DNA from: Silanimonas sp044377035
GTDB taxonomy: Bacteria > Pseudomonadota > Gammaproteobacteria > Xanthomonadales > Xanthomonadaceae
Length of the DNA: 64,000 nt
Direction of reading: 5' to 3'
Assembly (NCBI RefSeq): GCF_044377035.1
Contig: NZ_JBILJW010000014.1
Location: forward strand, 1 to 64,000
Shown: one piece after another, positions 19,572 to 27,214 of the stretch
How positions within the stretch are numbered: position 1 is the first letter of the stretch
How the letters are laid out: each line of letters opens with the position of its first letter
Translations under genes and position numbers: made by a program
Notes under the pieces: generated by a model
The model's input: the letters and a program-made list of their open reading frames with translations, nothing else
The model's database searches: none
Told to the model about the DNA's origin: nothing

Positions 19572-20150
19572 ATGCGCATCTGTGTCTACGCCGCCTCGAG
19601 CGGCAAAGTCGACCCCGCCTATCTCGCCGCGGCCCGCGAACTGGGTGCCACGCTGGCCCGCGCCGGCTGCACCACGGTCTATGGCGGCGGCGGGCAGGGC
19701 CTGATGGGCGCCTTGGCCGACGGCGCCATCGCCGCGGGTGGCGAGGTCATCGGCATCATCCCGAAGTTCATGGTCGACCTCGAATGGGGTCATCCGGGTG
19801 TCACCACGTTGGAACTCGTCGAGGACATGCGCGAACGCAAGCATCGCCTGCTCACCGGCAGCGATGCGGTCATCGCCCTGCCGGGCGGCTGCGGCACGCT
19901 GGAGGAGCTGTTCGAGGCGATCACGCTGAAGCGCCTTGGCCTGTACTTCAGCCCGATCGTGCTGCTCAGCGTCAACGGCTTCTACGACGGCCTGCAGGCT
20001 TTCATGCAGAAGGTGATCGACGAGCGCTTCATGAATCCCGAACACGCCGCCATGTGGTCGATGGTGGCGCGCGTCGACGAGGTGCTGCCGCGCATTCGGG
20101 AGACACCGCGCTGGAGCGAGAACGCGCGCGATTACGCCGTCGTGCGTTGA
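19572..20150 (+). CDS. LOG-family Rossmann protein (TIGR00730)
   Basis: 192 residues. Carries both signature motifs of the LOG (LONELY GUY) family: a glycine-rich GGGGQGLMG segment and PGGCGTLEE with ITLKRLGL. Characterised relatives release the base from nucleoside 5'-monophosphates (cytokinin riboside monophosphate phosphoribohydrolase activity). In a free-living bacterium the true substrate is uncertain, AMP-like nucleotides being likely. ATG 19572 (MRICVYAASS) is the family start; the open frame before it is not conserved. Stands alone between HU and a convergent membrane gene. Confidence 0.9.
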   Translation: MRICVYAASSGKVDPAYLAAARELGATLARAGCTTVYGGGGQGLMGALADGAIAAGGEVIGIIPKFMVDLEWGHPGVTTLELVEDMRERKHRLLTGSDAVIALPGGCGTLEELFEAITLKRLGLYFSPIVLLSVNGFYDGLQAFMQKVIDERFMNPEHAAMWSMVARVDEVLPRIRETPRWSENARDYAVVR

Positions 20151-20160
20151 GCGCCGCGGC

Positions 20161-20937
20161 TCAGCGCATCATCCCGCGCAGCTCGGCCAGCACGACGTCC
20201 GCGTCCTGGATCGTCACGAAGCCGAGGCGCGGGTACTCCAATTCGATGATGCTGTAGATCGTCCCGCTGATGACGAGGACGAAGACCACGGTATGCAGCG
20301 GGCTGCGCCGGCCGCTGAGGCCGCGGGCGTGGCCGGCGAGGAAGGTCGCGAGCATCGCCACGAGGGCCAACGCGGCGAACACGATGCCCGGCGGGTGCAG
20401 CATCGCCGCCATGCGGCGCGTGGTGGTGATGTCGATCATCTCGTTCAAGGGGCCGAGTAGCGCCATGGCGAGCGCGGGCTGGCCCTTCTGCTCGAGCGCG
20501 GCGTTGACGGCGGCCCAGATGCGCGCCTGCTGCGCTTCGGTGGCCGCCTGCGAGCCCGCACGTGCCGGCGCGTCATCGCTGTGCTTGCTCTCGGCGATGC
20601 GCACCTCGAGGTAGTCGCGGTAGAGCGGCCGGATCGGCGCACTCAGGTCGCTGCCCAGCAGGTCGAGTCGCAGGTAGCTGGTCGAGATCGCATTGGCTTC
20701 TTCGGCGATCAGCAGGCGGCGCGTCTCGAAACGGTCACCGGCGCTGGAGAAGCTGAAGGCGATCAGCAGGCCGAGCAGGGCGAACACCGCGCCCTCGATG
20801 ACCCCCAGCCCCTTGTCGGCGTCCTGGCCTTCACGCACCAGCTGTCGGCGCCCCCAGCGGAATCCGGCCTCGCCGGAGGCGAACAGCAGCCCGCAGATGA
20901 CGACGACCGTCAGCAGCAGTCCGAGGGTCCAGGGCAT
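20161..20937 (-). CDS. DUF4239-like (bestrophin-like) membrane protein
   Basis: 258 residues with two N-terminal helices (about 5-22 and 48-66), a hydrophilic middle with the helical stretch AEEANAISTSYLRLDLLGSD and LYRDYLEVRI, and two C-terminal helices (about 185-203 and 215-235) before the conserved end SIIELEYPRLGFVTI. This pattern is that of DUF4239, sometimes called bestrophin-like. Function unknown; a channel role is only a guess from the name. Convergent with the LOG gene, ten bases apart. Confidence 0.75.
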   Translation of the reverse strand: MPWTLGLLLTVVVICGLLFASGEAGFRWGRRQLVREGQDADKGLGVIEGAVFALLGLLIAFSFSSAGDRFETRRLLIAEEANAISTSYLRLDLLGSDLSAPIRPLYRDYLEVRIAESKHSDDAPARAGSQAATEAQQARIWAAVNAALEQKGQPALAMALLGPLNEMIDITTTRRMAAMLHPPGIVFAALALVAMLATFLAGHARGLSGRRSPLHTVVFVLVISGTIYSIIELEYPRLGFVTIQDADVVLAELRGMMR

Positions 20938-21025
20938 GGCAAAGGGTCCGTGAGAGAGGTGGGACCGTCATCCTCGCCGATCCCGCTGCGAAGGCAAGCC
21001 CTTGCCCGCGCGGCCTTCCGCGAGG

Positions 21026-21403
21026 TCACTCCTGGTCGAGGTTCAGGCGCACGCCGCGGATGGAGTTGCTCACGACGGTGACGTTGAAGCGATCGCGGCC
21101 GAGGCGACGCTTTACCAGCACGTCTTCGCCGTCGTCGCGCTCGACCTTGTAGTCGGCACCGATGGCCTCGCGGAGCACGTCGACGACGCGCTTGGCGACC
21201 ATGTTCTCGCGCGTGCCGGCAGCGACCTCGATCGGCACGGTCACAGTTTCGCCGCGGCTCGGCGTGATCGCGAGCACCAGCGTGCCGTCGGAGCGGGCGT
21301 TGCCACTGAATTGCAGGCGCCACTTGTTCTCGAGCGGCACGGCCTGGAGCAGGCTGCTGGCGGCAAGGGCGAGGACCGCGAAGGCGGCGATCACGAGGCG
21401 CAT
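21026..21403 (-). CDS. Small exported protein of unknown function
   Basis: 125 residues starting with a clear signal peptide (MRLVIAAFAVLALAASSLLQA, cleavage probably near residue 21). The mature part has a short beta-rich core (LENKWRLQFSGNARSDGTLVLAITP) and a helical piece around AKRVVDVLREAIGADYKVERDDGEDVLVKRR. No cysteines in the mature protein and no family recognised. Codon use is like its neighbours, and the conserved-looking alternation supports a real gene. Confidence 0.7.
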   Translation of the reverse strand: MRLVIAAFAVLALAASSLLQAVPLENKWRLQFSGNARSDGTLVLAITPSRGETVTVPIEVAAGTRENMVAKRVVDVLREAIGADYKVERDDGEDVLVKRRLGRDRFNVTVVSNSIRGVRLNLDQE

Positions 21404-21474
21404 GGGGAATCCTCAGTCAGGTGCGGAACCCCAGCCTGCCATCCCGAGGCCGTGGAAGCGAAGGGCGACGGTCC

Positions 21475-21876
21475 TCAGTCGCCGCCGCCGTCGCTCCCGC
21501 CGTCGTCCGCCGGGGTCTCGTCCGCGTCGGCATTCGGCTCGCCGTCGCCGTCACTCCCGGCCACGGCGCCCGCCGGCGCGTTGCCGCCACTGAACCAGCG
21601 CGGCTGCGCCTTGGGCAGCGCGGCACTCGCAGCATCGGCGGCGAGGATCAGTTCGCTACGGCGCTCATCGGGCACCTGCTGCCAATGGCACTCGAGCAGG
21701 GCGCCCTCCAGCGAATAGAGCAGGTTCAACGAGGGCTTGAAGCCGGCTCGCTTCAGCTTGACGAAGGCCTCGAGGCTGCCGAGCGCGCGTAGATCGTCGA
21801 GCGTGCGCACGCCAACCTGGCGCAACTGTGCTGCCGATTTCGGGCCGATGTTGCGCAGCTTCTCCGGCGCCGCCAT
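21475..21876 (-). CDS. TfoX C-terminal-domain protein
   Basis: 133 residues. The first 80 match the stand-alone TfoX C-terminal domain: LRNIGPKSAAQLRQVGVRTLDDLRALGSLEAFVKLKRAG, a helix-hairpin-helix-like fold seen at the end of the competence regulator TfoX, then NLLYSLEGALLECHWQQVP. The remaining 50 residues are a low-complexity acidic tail rich in Asp and Gly. There is no N-terminal TfoX domain, so a competence role is not implied. It begins five bases after the stop of msrC and is surely co-transcribed. Confidence 0.8.
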   Translation of the reverse strand: MAAPEKLRNIGPKSAAQLRQVGVRTLDDLRALGSLEAFVKLKRAGFKPSLNLLYSLEGALLECHWQQVPDERRSELILAADAASAALPKAQPRWFSGGNAPAGAVAGSDGDGEPNADADETPADDGGSDGGGD

Positions 21877-21881
21877 CGCGA

Positions 21882-22367
21882 TCAGGCCAGGGTGTCGAGG
21901 AAAGCCTGCGCCAGCGCTTCCAGCCCGCGCTGGTCGTCGGCGTCGAAGCGGTTGAGCACCGGGCTGTCGATGTCGAACACGCCGACCAGCGTTTCGCCCT
22001 TGAACAGCGGCACCACCACTTCCGAGCGCGAGGCCGAATCGCAGGCGATGTGGCCCGGAAACGCCTCGACATCGGGGACGAGCTGGGTCTGGCGCGTGGC
22101 CGCCGCCGTGCCGCAGACGCCCTTGCCGATGGCGATGCGCACGCAGGCCGGCAGGCCCTGGAAGGGCCCGACCACGAGCTCCTTGCCATCGAAGAAGTAG
22201 AAGCCCACCCAGTTGAGGTCGGGCAGGGCGTGGAAGACGAGCGAGGACAGGTTGGCGGCGTTGGCGGTGCGGTCGGGCTCGCCGTGCATCAGGCCACGGG
22301 CCTGGTCGACGAGTTGGGCGTACTGCTCGGCCTTGGTGCCCTCGAGGGCGGCGGTGGTGAAGGACAT
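21882..22367 (-). CDS. msrC: Free methionine-(R)-sulfoxide reductase (GAF domain)
   Basis: Reduces free Met-R-sulfoxide, an oxidant-damage repair enzyme. A single GAF domain of 161 residues. All three family cysteines are at the right spacing: Cys75 (PACVRI), Cys85 (GVCGTAA, ten later) and Cys109 (HIACDSASRSE, 24 later), corresponding to E. coli Cys84, 94 and 118. The N-terminal helix and NWVGFYFFDGKELVVGPFQG are typical. ATG 22367 gives MSFTTAALEG; the longer open frame above is not conserved. Confidence 0.93.
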   Translation of the reverse strand: MSFTTAALEGTKAEQYAQLVDQARGLMHGEPDRTANAANLSSLVFHALPDLNWVGFYFFDGKELVVGPFQGLPACVRIAIGKGVCGTAAATRQTQLVPDVEAFPGHIACDSASRSEVVVPLFKGETLVGVFDIDSPVLNRFDADDQRGLEALAQAFLDTLA

Positions 22368-22435
22368 GGGTGGCGATTCGTGGAACGTGGGGGGCACACA
22401 ATGGTGGCGGAAAGCGCCCCGGGCAAGCGGCAGGC

Positions 22436-24214
22436 TCAATACAGCCAGTGGAGGCCGGTGATCTTGGACAGGCCGTGGATGGCCCGCTGCCAGCGCGTGG
22501 TGAGGCCGGTGGTGCCACCAGCGTCGATCACCCGCCGGCGCATTTCGATCCACTCCGGCGAGCCCCAGCGCAGGGAGCGCCGCTTCAGGGCCTCGAACTC
22601 CGCCACCAGCTCGCCGGCCAGCGCCGGGCTCTGGAAGAAGTACCCGAACTCGTTGTTGAACAGGCGCGAGCGGTAATCGAAGTTGTCGGTGCCGATGAAG
22701 CCCCGATCATCCGCGACGATGAACTTCGCATGCAGCTTGCCGTAGGCCACGTCGCCACCGATGGCGATCGCATCCAGCCCACCCAGCTGGTAGACGTGGA
22801 CCCGCGGGTGGTTCATCAGCGCCTGCCATGCTTCGTCCCGGGCCAGTTCGTCGAGGCTTCCATCGCCCGCGCGCCGACGCCACTCGCGCAGGCCGGCCTC
22901 GTCGAGCAGCAGGCGCGGGGCGGTGTCCATGTCGATCACGGCCTGCGTCAGCAGGTTGTCGCTGCTGACGACGGAGTTGGTGAGCAGCTCCAGTTGCATT
23001 TCCGGATTCTGATCGACCAGCGCCAGCAGGGTAGCCGCACCGTCGAAGGCCGGGCCGCGCTGGGTGAGGCGGTACTGGGCGAAGAAGAAATACGGGCTGA
23101 CGATCCTGAGGTGCTTCGGCGGGTTCGCCTGGTTCATTTCGATCCACTGGCGCTGGATCGAGTTGCGGTTGGCCTCGAGGTTCTCCCGGACGCCGCGCAC
23201 CGCGCGTCGGCGGTAGAGGTTGCCCAGCTCATGGGCCATGCGGACATCGGCCTCGACGGCGCCCTCATTCAGCCAGCCGGGCATTCGTGCGAGGGCGTCG
23301 CGGATCAGGGGCCAGGCGCGCACGCGGGCCAGGGTTTCCTCCGCCTGGAGCCGCTGTTCGCGGGCACGTCGCGATCCCGGGCGTGGTGGATCGAGCAATC
23401 GCGTCCCCGGCTGCAGGAACAGCAGGCTGTAGTAGTAGGTCGCCGCGTCGCCCACCGCCATGCCTTCCGTGTTGCGCGCGCGCACCAGCAGCTCGGCGTC
23501 CTGGAACGCGTGCGGGTCCCGTTCGCCGCGGGCATCGATGCCGTAGTAGTCGAGCGAGACGTTGCGACCGCCGGTCATGGCGTAGGCGAGCTCGCGCTGG
23601 TGGCCATCGACCACCAGCAGCTTGTCGTGCGAGCGCCGGTTCCAGCGCACGAAAGGGCTGGAGAGCGGATTGATGATGGCGACTTGGGCGCGTGCCCGGT
23701 GTGTCGTGGGCCGGCCTTCCGGGTCGGTCAAATTGCCGGCTTCTTCAGCGCAGGACTGCAGGCCGCGCAACTCGGCATGCGTGGCGCTCAGCGAGCCCAC
23801 CGAGTCGATCATCATCCGCACGTCGACGCCGCGCCGTACGGCGTTGCACAGCGCGCCGAGGATCGCGTAGCCCGCTTCGTCGCGGGCAAAGATGAAGTAC
23901 ACGAGGTCGATCGAATGGCGCGCGTTGTCGATCAGCCACAGTTTCGCCGCCAGCGAGGCCACGGCATCCTCGTTGTTCGCGCCCACCAGCTTTGCATGCA
24001 CGGGCAGGGGCGAGAGCGGGATGGTTTCGCCAAGCCGGATCGGGTCGAAGGCGAGCTCGCGCGCGGGAAACCAAGTCCGCTGTGCCACCGTCTGGCCCAC
24101 GAAGTCCTCGGCCAAGGGCGGCGGCGTGCCGGCCTCCTCGCGCGGCAGGGTCGCGCAGCCTCCGAGGCCCAAGGCACAGACGATCAGAGGGAGCCATCGC
24201 ATCGCGGCCATCAT
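22436..24214 (-). CDS. Phospholipase D-like lipoprotein (cardiolipin-synthase-type HKD domains)
   Basis: About 592 residues. N-terminus has a lipoprotein signal: hydrophobic helix then LGLGGCATL, with Cys as the likely lipidated residue. Two HKD motifs follow, HDKLLVVD in the first half and HAKFIVADDRGFIGTDN near the end, the catalytic pair of the PLD superfamily. Full-length relatives act on phospholipids at the membrane; here the lipid anchor places the enzyme in the periplasm, facing inner or outer membrane. Start among GTG 24220, ATG 24214, 24211 and 24202 is undecided. Single gene, divergent from the TMEM175-like gene. Confidence 0.88.
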   Translation of the reverse strand: MMAAMRWLPLIVCALGLGGCATLPREEAGTPPPLAEDFVGQTVAQRTWFPARELAFDPIRLGETIPLSPLPVHAKLVGANNEDAVASLAAKLWLIDNARHSIDLVYFIFARDEAGYAILGALCNAVRRGVDVRMMIDSVGSLSATHAELRGLQSCAEEAGNLTDPEGRPTTHRARAQVAIINPLSSPFVRWNRRSHDKLLVVDGHQRELAYAMTGGRNVSLDYYGIDARGERDPHAFQDAELLVRARNTEGMAVGDAATYYYSLLFLQPGTRLLDPPRPGSRRAREQRLQAEETLARVRAWPLIRDALARMPGWLNEGAVEADVRMAHELGNLYRRRAVRGVRENLEANRNSIQRQWIEMNQANPPKHLRIVSPYFFFAQYRLTQRGPAFDGAATLLALVDQNPEMQLELLTNSVVSSDNLLTQAVIDMDTAPRLLLDEAGLREWRRRAGDGSLDELARDEAWQALMNHPRVHVYQLGGLDAIAIGGDVAYGKLHAKFIVADDRGFIGTDNFDYRSRLFNNEFGYFFQSPALAGELVAEFEALKRRSLRWGSPEWIEMRRRVIDAGGTTGLTTRWQRAIHGLSKITGLHWLY

Positions 24215-24287
24215 GCCCACCCGGTTGGACTCGAGCGCCCAGTGTAGGCGAGTCCCTCCGTGGCCCCGTGCGCCTAGGCCGTCCCCC

Positions 24288-24293
24288 TAGAAT
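24288..24293 (+). promoter_or_regulatory. Candidate -10 element of the TMEM175-like/bioD operon
   Basis: TAGAAT, 37 bases before the start codon at 24331, the same hexamer as before glmU. No clear -35. Confidence 0.35.
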
Positions 24294-24330
24294 CGACGGG
24301 CAACGCCGCGGTGTGCGGCCGGGAGTGGTG

Positions 24331-25104
24331 ATGGGGAGCGATCCGTCGAACAGCGGGATGGGCATCGGGGCGGACGCCTTGGCACGCGTCGCCGGCGCGC
24401 GCGATCCGTTCGGTTTCCGCCTTCGCGGCGAGCGCACCACGCGGCTGGAAGCCTTCGTCGATGCGGCCTTCGCCTTCGCCTTGACGCTGATGGTGATAGC
24501 CGTGGGCAGCGTGCCGCGCACGCCCGACGAGCTGGCGGCGGCACTGAAGGGCGTCCCGGCCTTCGCCGCCTGCTTCTGGCTGATCGCCACCTTCTGGCGC
24601 GGCCATGTCGACTGGAGCGAGCGCTTCGGGTTGGATGACCCGCGCAGCCGGCAGTGGAGCCTGCTGCTGATCTTCCTGACGCTGATCTTCGTGTTCCCGC
24701 TGAAGATCGTGTTCGCCGTCTTCTTCGACTGGATCAGCGGCGGCGCGCTGCCGTCGAACTTCCCGTTCGGCACGATCGCGGAAGTGCAGCGCATGTTCCA
24801 GACCTTCGCCATTGCCTTCGGGTCGATGGGGGCGGTGCTGTGGGCCTTGAACCACCATGCCTGGCGCCAGCGCGAAGCACTCGGCCTGGATGCCGTGGAG
24901 GTCCTCGCTCTTCGACTGGTGATGCGGCAGTGGGCGCTGCTGCCCCTGTTCTCGCTGGTGTCGCTGGGCCTGAGCCTGTGGACGGACTCGTTGCGCTACG
25001 GCGCGCCGGGCATGATCTTCTTCGTGATGCATTTCGCCCAGGTCGGTTTGCGCGCGCAGCATCGACGCCGCCTTGCGGCCGCTTTGGCATCCTCCACCGC
25101 ATGA
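24331..25104 (+). CDS. TMEM175/DUF1211-like membrane protein
   Basis: 257 residues with about six hydrophobic helices. The first helix has RLEAFVDAAFAFALTLMVIAVG, close to the RxxxFSDgvfAiaiTLL signature of bacterial TMEM175 (DUF1211), whose characterised members are K+ channels; a second helix pair follows with FRGHVDW-like and LNHHAWRQR segments. The FSD of the signature is FVD here. The gene is longer than typical single-repeat TMEM175. Function as a channel is an inference. Its stop overlaps the bioD start (ATGA). Confidence 0.7.
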   Translation: MGSDPSNSGMGIGADALARVAGARDPFGFRLRGERTTRLEAFVDAAFAFALTLMVIAVGSVPRTPDELAAALKGVPAFAACFWLIATFWRGHVDWSERFGLDDPRSRQWSLLLIFLTLIFVFPLKIVFAVFFDWISGGALPSNFPFGTIAEVQRMFQTFAIAFGSMGAVLWALNHHAWRQREALGLDAVEVLALRLVMRQWALLPLFSLVSLGLSLWTDSLRYGAPGMIFFVMHFAQVGLRAQHRRRLAAALASSTA

Positions 25105-25790
25105 CAACCGCTTTCTTCGTGACCGGCACCGATACGGGCGCCGGCAAGACCTTCACCAGCACCGTCCTGCTCCATGCGCTCCGCCAGCGCGGCCTGCGCG
25201 CCGTGGGCATGAAGCCGGTCGCCAGCGGCAGTGAGGAAACGTCCGAGGGTCTGCGCAACGAAGATGCCCTCGCGCTGCAGGCGGCCAGCGATCCGCGCCC
25301 CGACTACGCGCTGGTGAATCCGTGGGCGCTGCGCGAGCCGACAGCGCCGGAGATCGCGGCGCGGCTGGATGGCGTGGAGGTCACGATGCCGCCGATCGAA
25401 GCGGCCTTCGCGCAGTTGACGGCCCAGGCCGACGTGGTGCTGGTCGAAGGCGTCGGTGGCTTCCTCGCGCCGGTGAACGCGCAGCTCGACCAGTGCGAGC
25501 TGCCGCGGGCGCTGCGCCTGCCGGTGCTGGTGGTGGTCGGCTTGAAGCTCGGCTGCATCAACCACGCGCGCATGACCGTCGAGTCCGTGTTGTCCCGGGG
25601 CTTCCCCGTGCTGGGCTGGATCGCTTCGGACGTCGAACCGACGATGCTGTTCCCCGACGATTACTTCGAGGCCCTGAAGGCCGCGCTGCCGGTGCCGTGC
25701 TTGGGCCGCCTGCCGAACGCGCCGGGCGTGGACCCGGCGACGCTCACGCAGCACCTGCAGTTGCCCGAGGGCTTTCCTCAGCCGAGCTGA
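25101..25790 (+). CDS. bioD: Dethiobiotin synthetase
   Basis: Closes the ureido ring of dethiobiotin from DAPA, CO2 and ATP in biotin synthesis. 229 residues. P-loop GTDTGAGKT at 8-16, the substrate-binding KPVASGSE segment, and VLVEGVGGFLAP are all family features. No other bio genes are present in the window. It overlaps the upstream membrane gene by four bases (ATGA) and runs 13 bases into the convergent QueD-like gene. Confidence 0.95.
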   Translation: MTTAFFVTGTDTGAGKTFTSTVLLHALRQRGLRAVGMKPVASGSEETSEGLRNEDALALQAASDPRPDYALVNPWALREPTAPEIAARLDGVEVTMPPIEAAFAQLTAQADVVLVEGVGGFLAPVNAQLDQCELPRALRLPVLVVVGLKLGCINHARMTVESVLSRGFPVLGWIASDVEPTMLFPDDYFEALKAALPVPCLGRLPNAPGVDPATLTQHLQLPEGFPQPS

Positions 25791-26149
25791 AGCGTCGCGC
25801 GGTCGCCCGAGGCGGGACGGAACACGGACACGCGCACCAGCAGCGGCATCGACGGCTGCAGCTCGCGGGCGATGAAGGCGCAGAGGTTCTCGAGCGTGGC
25901 CGGGCCGATGCCCTCGACCTCATCGAGGAAGCGGTGGTCGAGGCGGTCGCGCAGCGCCGCCAGCTCGCGGCGCACGAAACCCAGGTCCACCACCATGCCG
26001 GTCTCGCGGTCGGGCTCGCCGCGCAGCGTGACCTCGGCGTGGTAGGTGTGGCCGTGGATCCGCTTGCTCGATTCGATCTCGCCCTCGACGTAGCGGCGCA
26101 ACGTGTGCGCGGCTTCGAAGTAGAAGGCTTGGCTGAGTTCGGTGGGCAT
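25778..26149 (-). CDS. QueD/PTPS-family protein lacking the catalytic cysteine
   Basis: 6-pyruvoyl-tetrahydropterin synthase fold, 123 residues. The zinc ligands are present: His15 (EAAHTL), His32 and His34 (HGHTYH). The Asp-His of LDHRFLDE and the Glu of TLENLC are also there. The cysteine that sits four residues before HGH in QueD (C-x3-HGH) is Ser28 here (ESSKRIHGH). QueD makes 6-carboxytetrahydropterin for queuosine; without the Cys the reaction may differ, as in other PTPS subgroups. ATG 26149 is preferred to an upstream start at 26185. Convergent overlap with bioD. Confidence 0.82.
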   Translation of the reverse strand: MPTELSQAFYFEAAHTLRRYVEGEIESSKRIHGHTYHAEVTLRGEPDRETGMVVDLGFVRRELAALRDRLDHRFLDEVEGIGPATLENLCAFIARELQPSMPLLVRVSVFRPASGDRATLQLG

Positions 26150-26206
26150 GGCGGAAACGACCGGGGCAGGCGTGCATTCTGCCACGGGCGCCGCCGAGGC
26201 CCGGAT

Positions 26207-27082
26207 TCAGGCCTCGCCGAGGAAGGCCGCCACGCGGGCCGCCGTGGCCTCGGGTTGGGCCAGCATGAAGCAGTGGGAGCCTTGGATCGCGTCGACGCGG
26301 ACGTGGGGGTGTCGGGCGGCCAGCCGTCGCGCGGAAGGGCCGACAAAGGGCAGCGTGCGGTCCCCGTGGATGAGCAGGGTCGGGGTGGCGAGCCGGTCGA
26401 GCTGCCGCCACAGGCCGACGGGACCCGAGCTGAAGATCGTGGCCTCGATGGACGTTGGGCACTTCAGCGTGACGCCCTCGCCGTCCTCCCGCAGGCCATG
26501 GTCGACATAGGCCCGCAGAGCGTCGTCCCGCCAGTCGGCAAACACGCCACGGCCGCGGAAGCGGGCGAAGGCGTCGTCGCGCGAAGGCCAGCGCGTGCGC
26601 CGGCGACGGGTGGCGCGCACCAGGGGCAAGGCCCCCTGCCAGCCGAGGCGCTCAAGCAGGGCGACCGTCGCGGCCACCAGCGGCGTGTAAATCACCGGGT
26701 CGAGCAGGACGATGCGCCGGAACAGTCCCGGGTCGGCCGCGGCCATCAGGGCGGTGAGCACGCCGCCGAAGCTGTGGCCCACCGCGAACACCGGCACGGT
26801 GGGTGAGGGGTGGTGGGCGCGGAAGGCACGCGTGGCCATCGCCCCGTTGGCGTTCCAGCCGAGGAAGCGCTCGCCGGCATCGCTGTCACCGTGGCCTTGG
26901 GCATCACAGAGCCACAGATCGAAGCGCTCGGCCAGGGGCGCGAGCATCGGCGCGTAGGTGCGCGCGCACAGGCCGTTGCCGTGGAGCACGTGCAGCAGCG
27001 GCAGGCCGCGGGGTGGCGTGTGCCAGCCGCGCAGGGTGAGGCCGTGTTCCGGGTCGGCGTGCTGCCAGCGTTCGAGATCCAA
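26207..27082 (-). CDS. Alpha/beta-fold hydrolase
   Basis: 291 residues. Oxyanion segment LHGNGLCARTYAPML, nucleophile elbow GHSFGG, acid likely in LLIHGDRTLPF and the histidine in QGSHCFML complete the Ser-Asp-His triad. Cap region is arginine-rich (ATRRRRTRWPSRDD). No signal peptide, so cytoplasmic. Substrate unknown; the sequence is nearest to general esterase/lipase-like hydrolases. Followed toward the left by QueD at 58 bases. Confidence 0.88.
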   Translation of the reverse strand: MDLERWQHADPEHGLTLRGWHTPPRGLPLLHVLHGNGLCARTYAPMLAPLAERFDLWLCDAQGHGDSDAGERFLGWNANGAMATRAFRAHHPSPTVPVFAVGHSFGGVLTALMAAADPGLFRRIVLLDPVIYTPLVAATVALLERLGWQGALPLVRATRRRRTRWPSRDDAFARFRGRGVFADWRDDALRAYVDHGLREDGEGVTLKCPTSIEATIFSSGPVGLWRQLDRLATPTLLIHGDRTLPFVGPSARRLAARHPHVRVDAIQGSHCFMLAQPEATAARVAAFLGEA

Positions 27083-27140
27083 GGGCGATGGCTTGCGTTG
27101 GGGTGGCGCGCACTATGGCGTCGGCCGGGTTCCTCGGCCA

Positions 27141-27175
27141 GCCCAAACGAAATCCGCCCCGGGGAGCGGGGCGGA
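27141..27175 (-). terminator. Rho-independent terminator of the TonB-receptor gene
   Basis: TCCGCCCC/GGGGCGGA stem (arms 27153-27160 and 27168-27175) followed on the minus strand by TTTCGTTT. It sits 40 bases after the stop of the receptor gene on that strand. Confidence 0.7.
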
Positions 27176-27214
27176 CGTCGTGGTGCCTGGAAAGAGCGGA
27201 TCGAGGCTCGCGGA

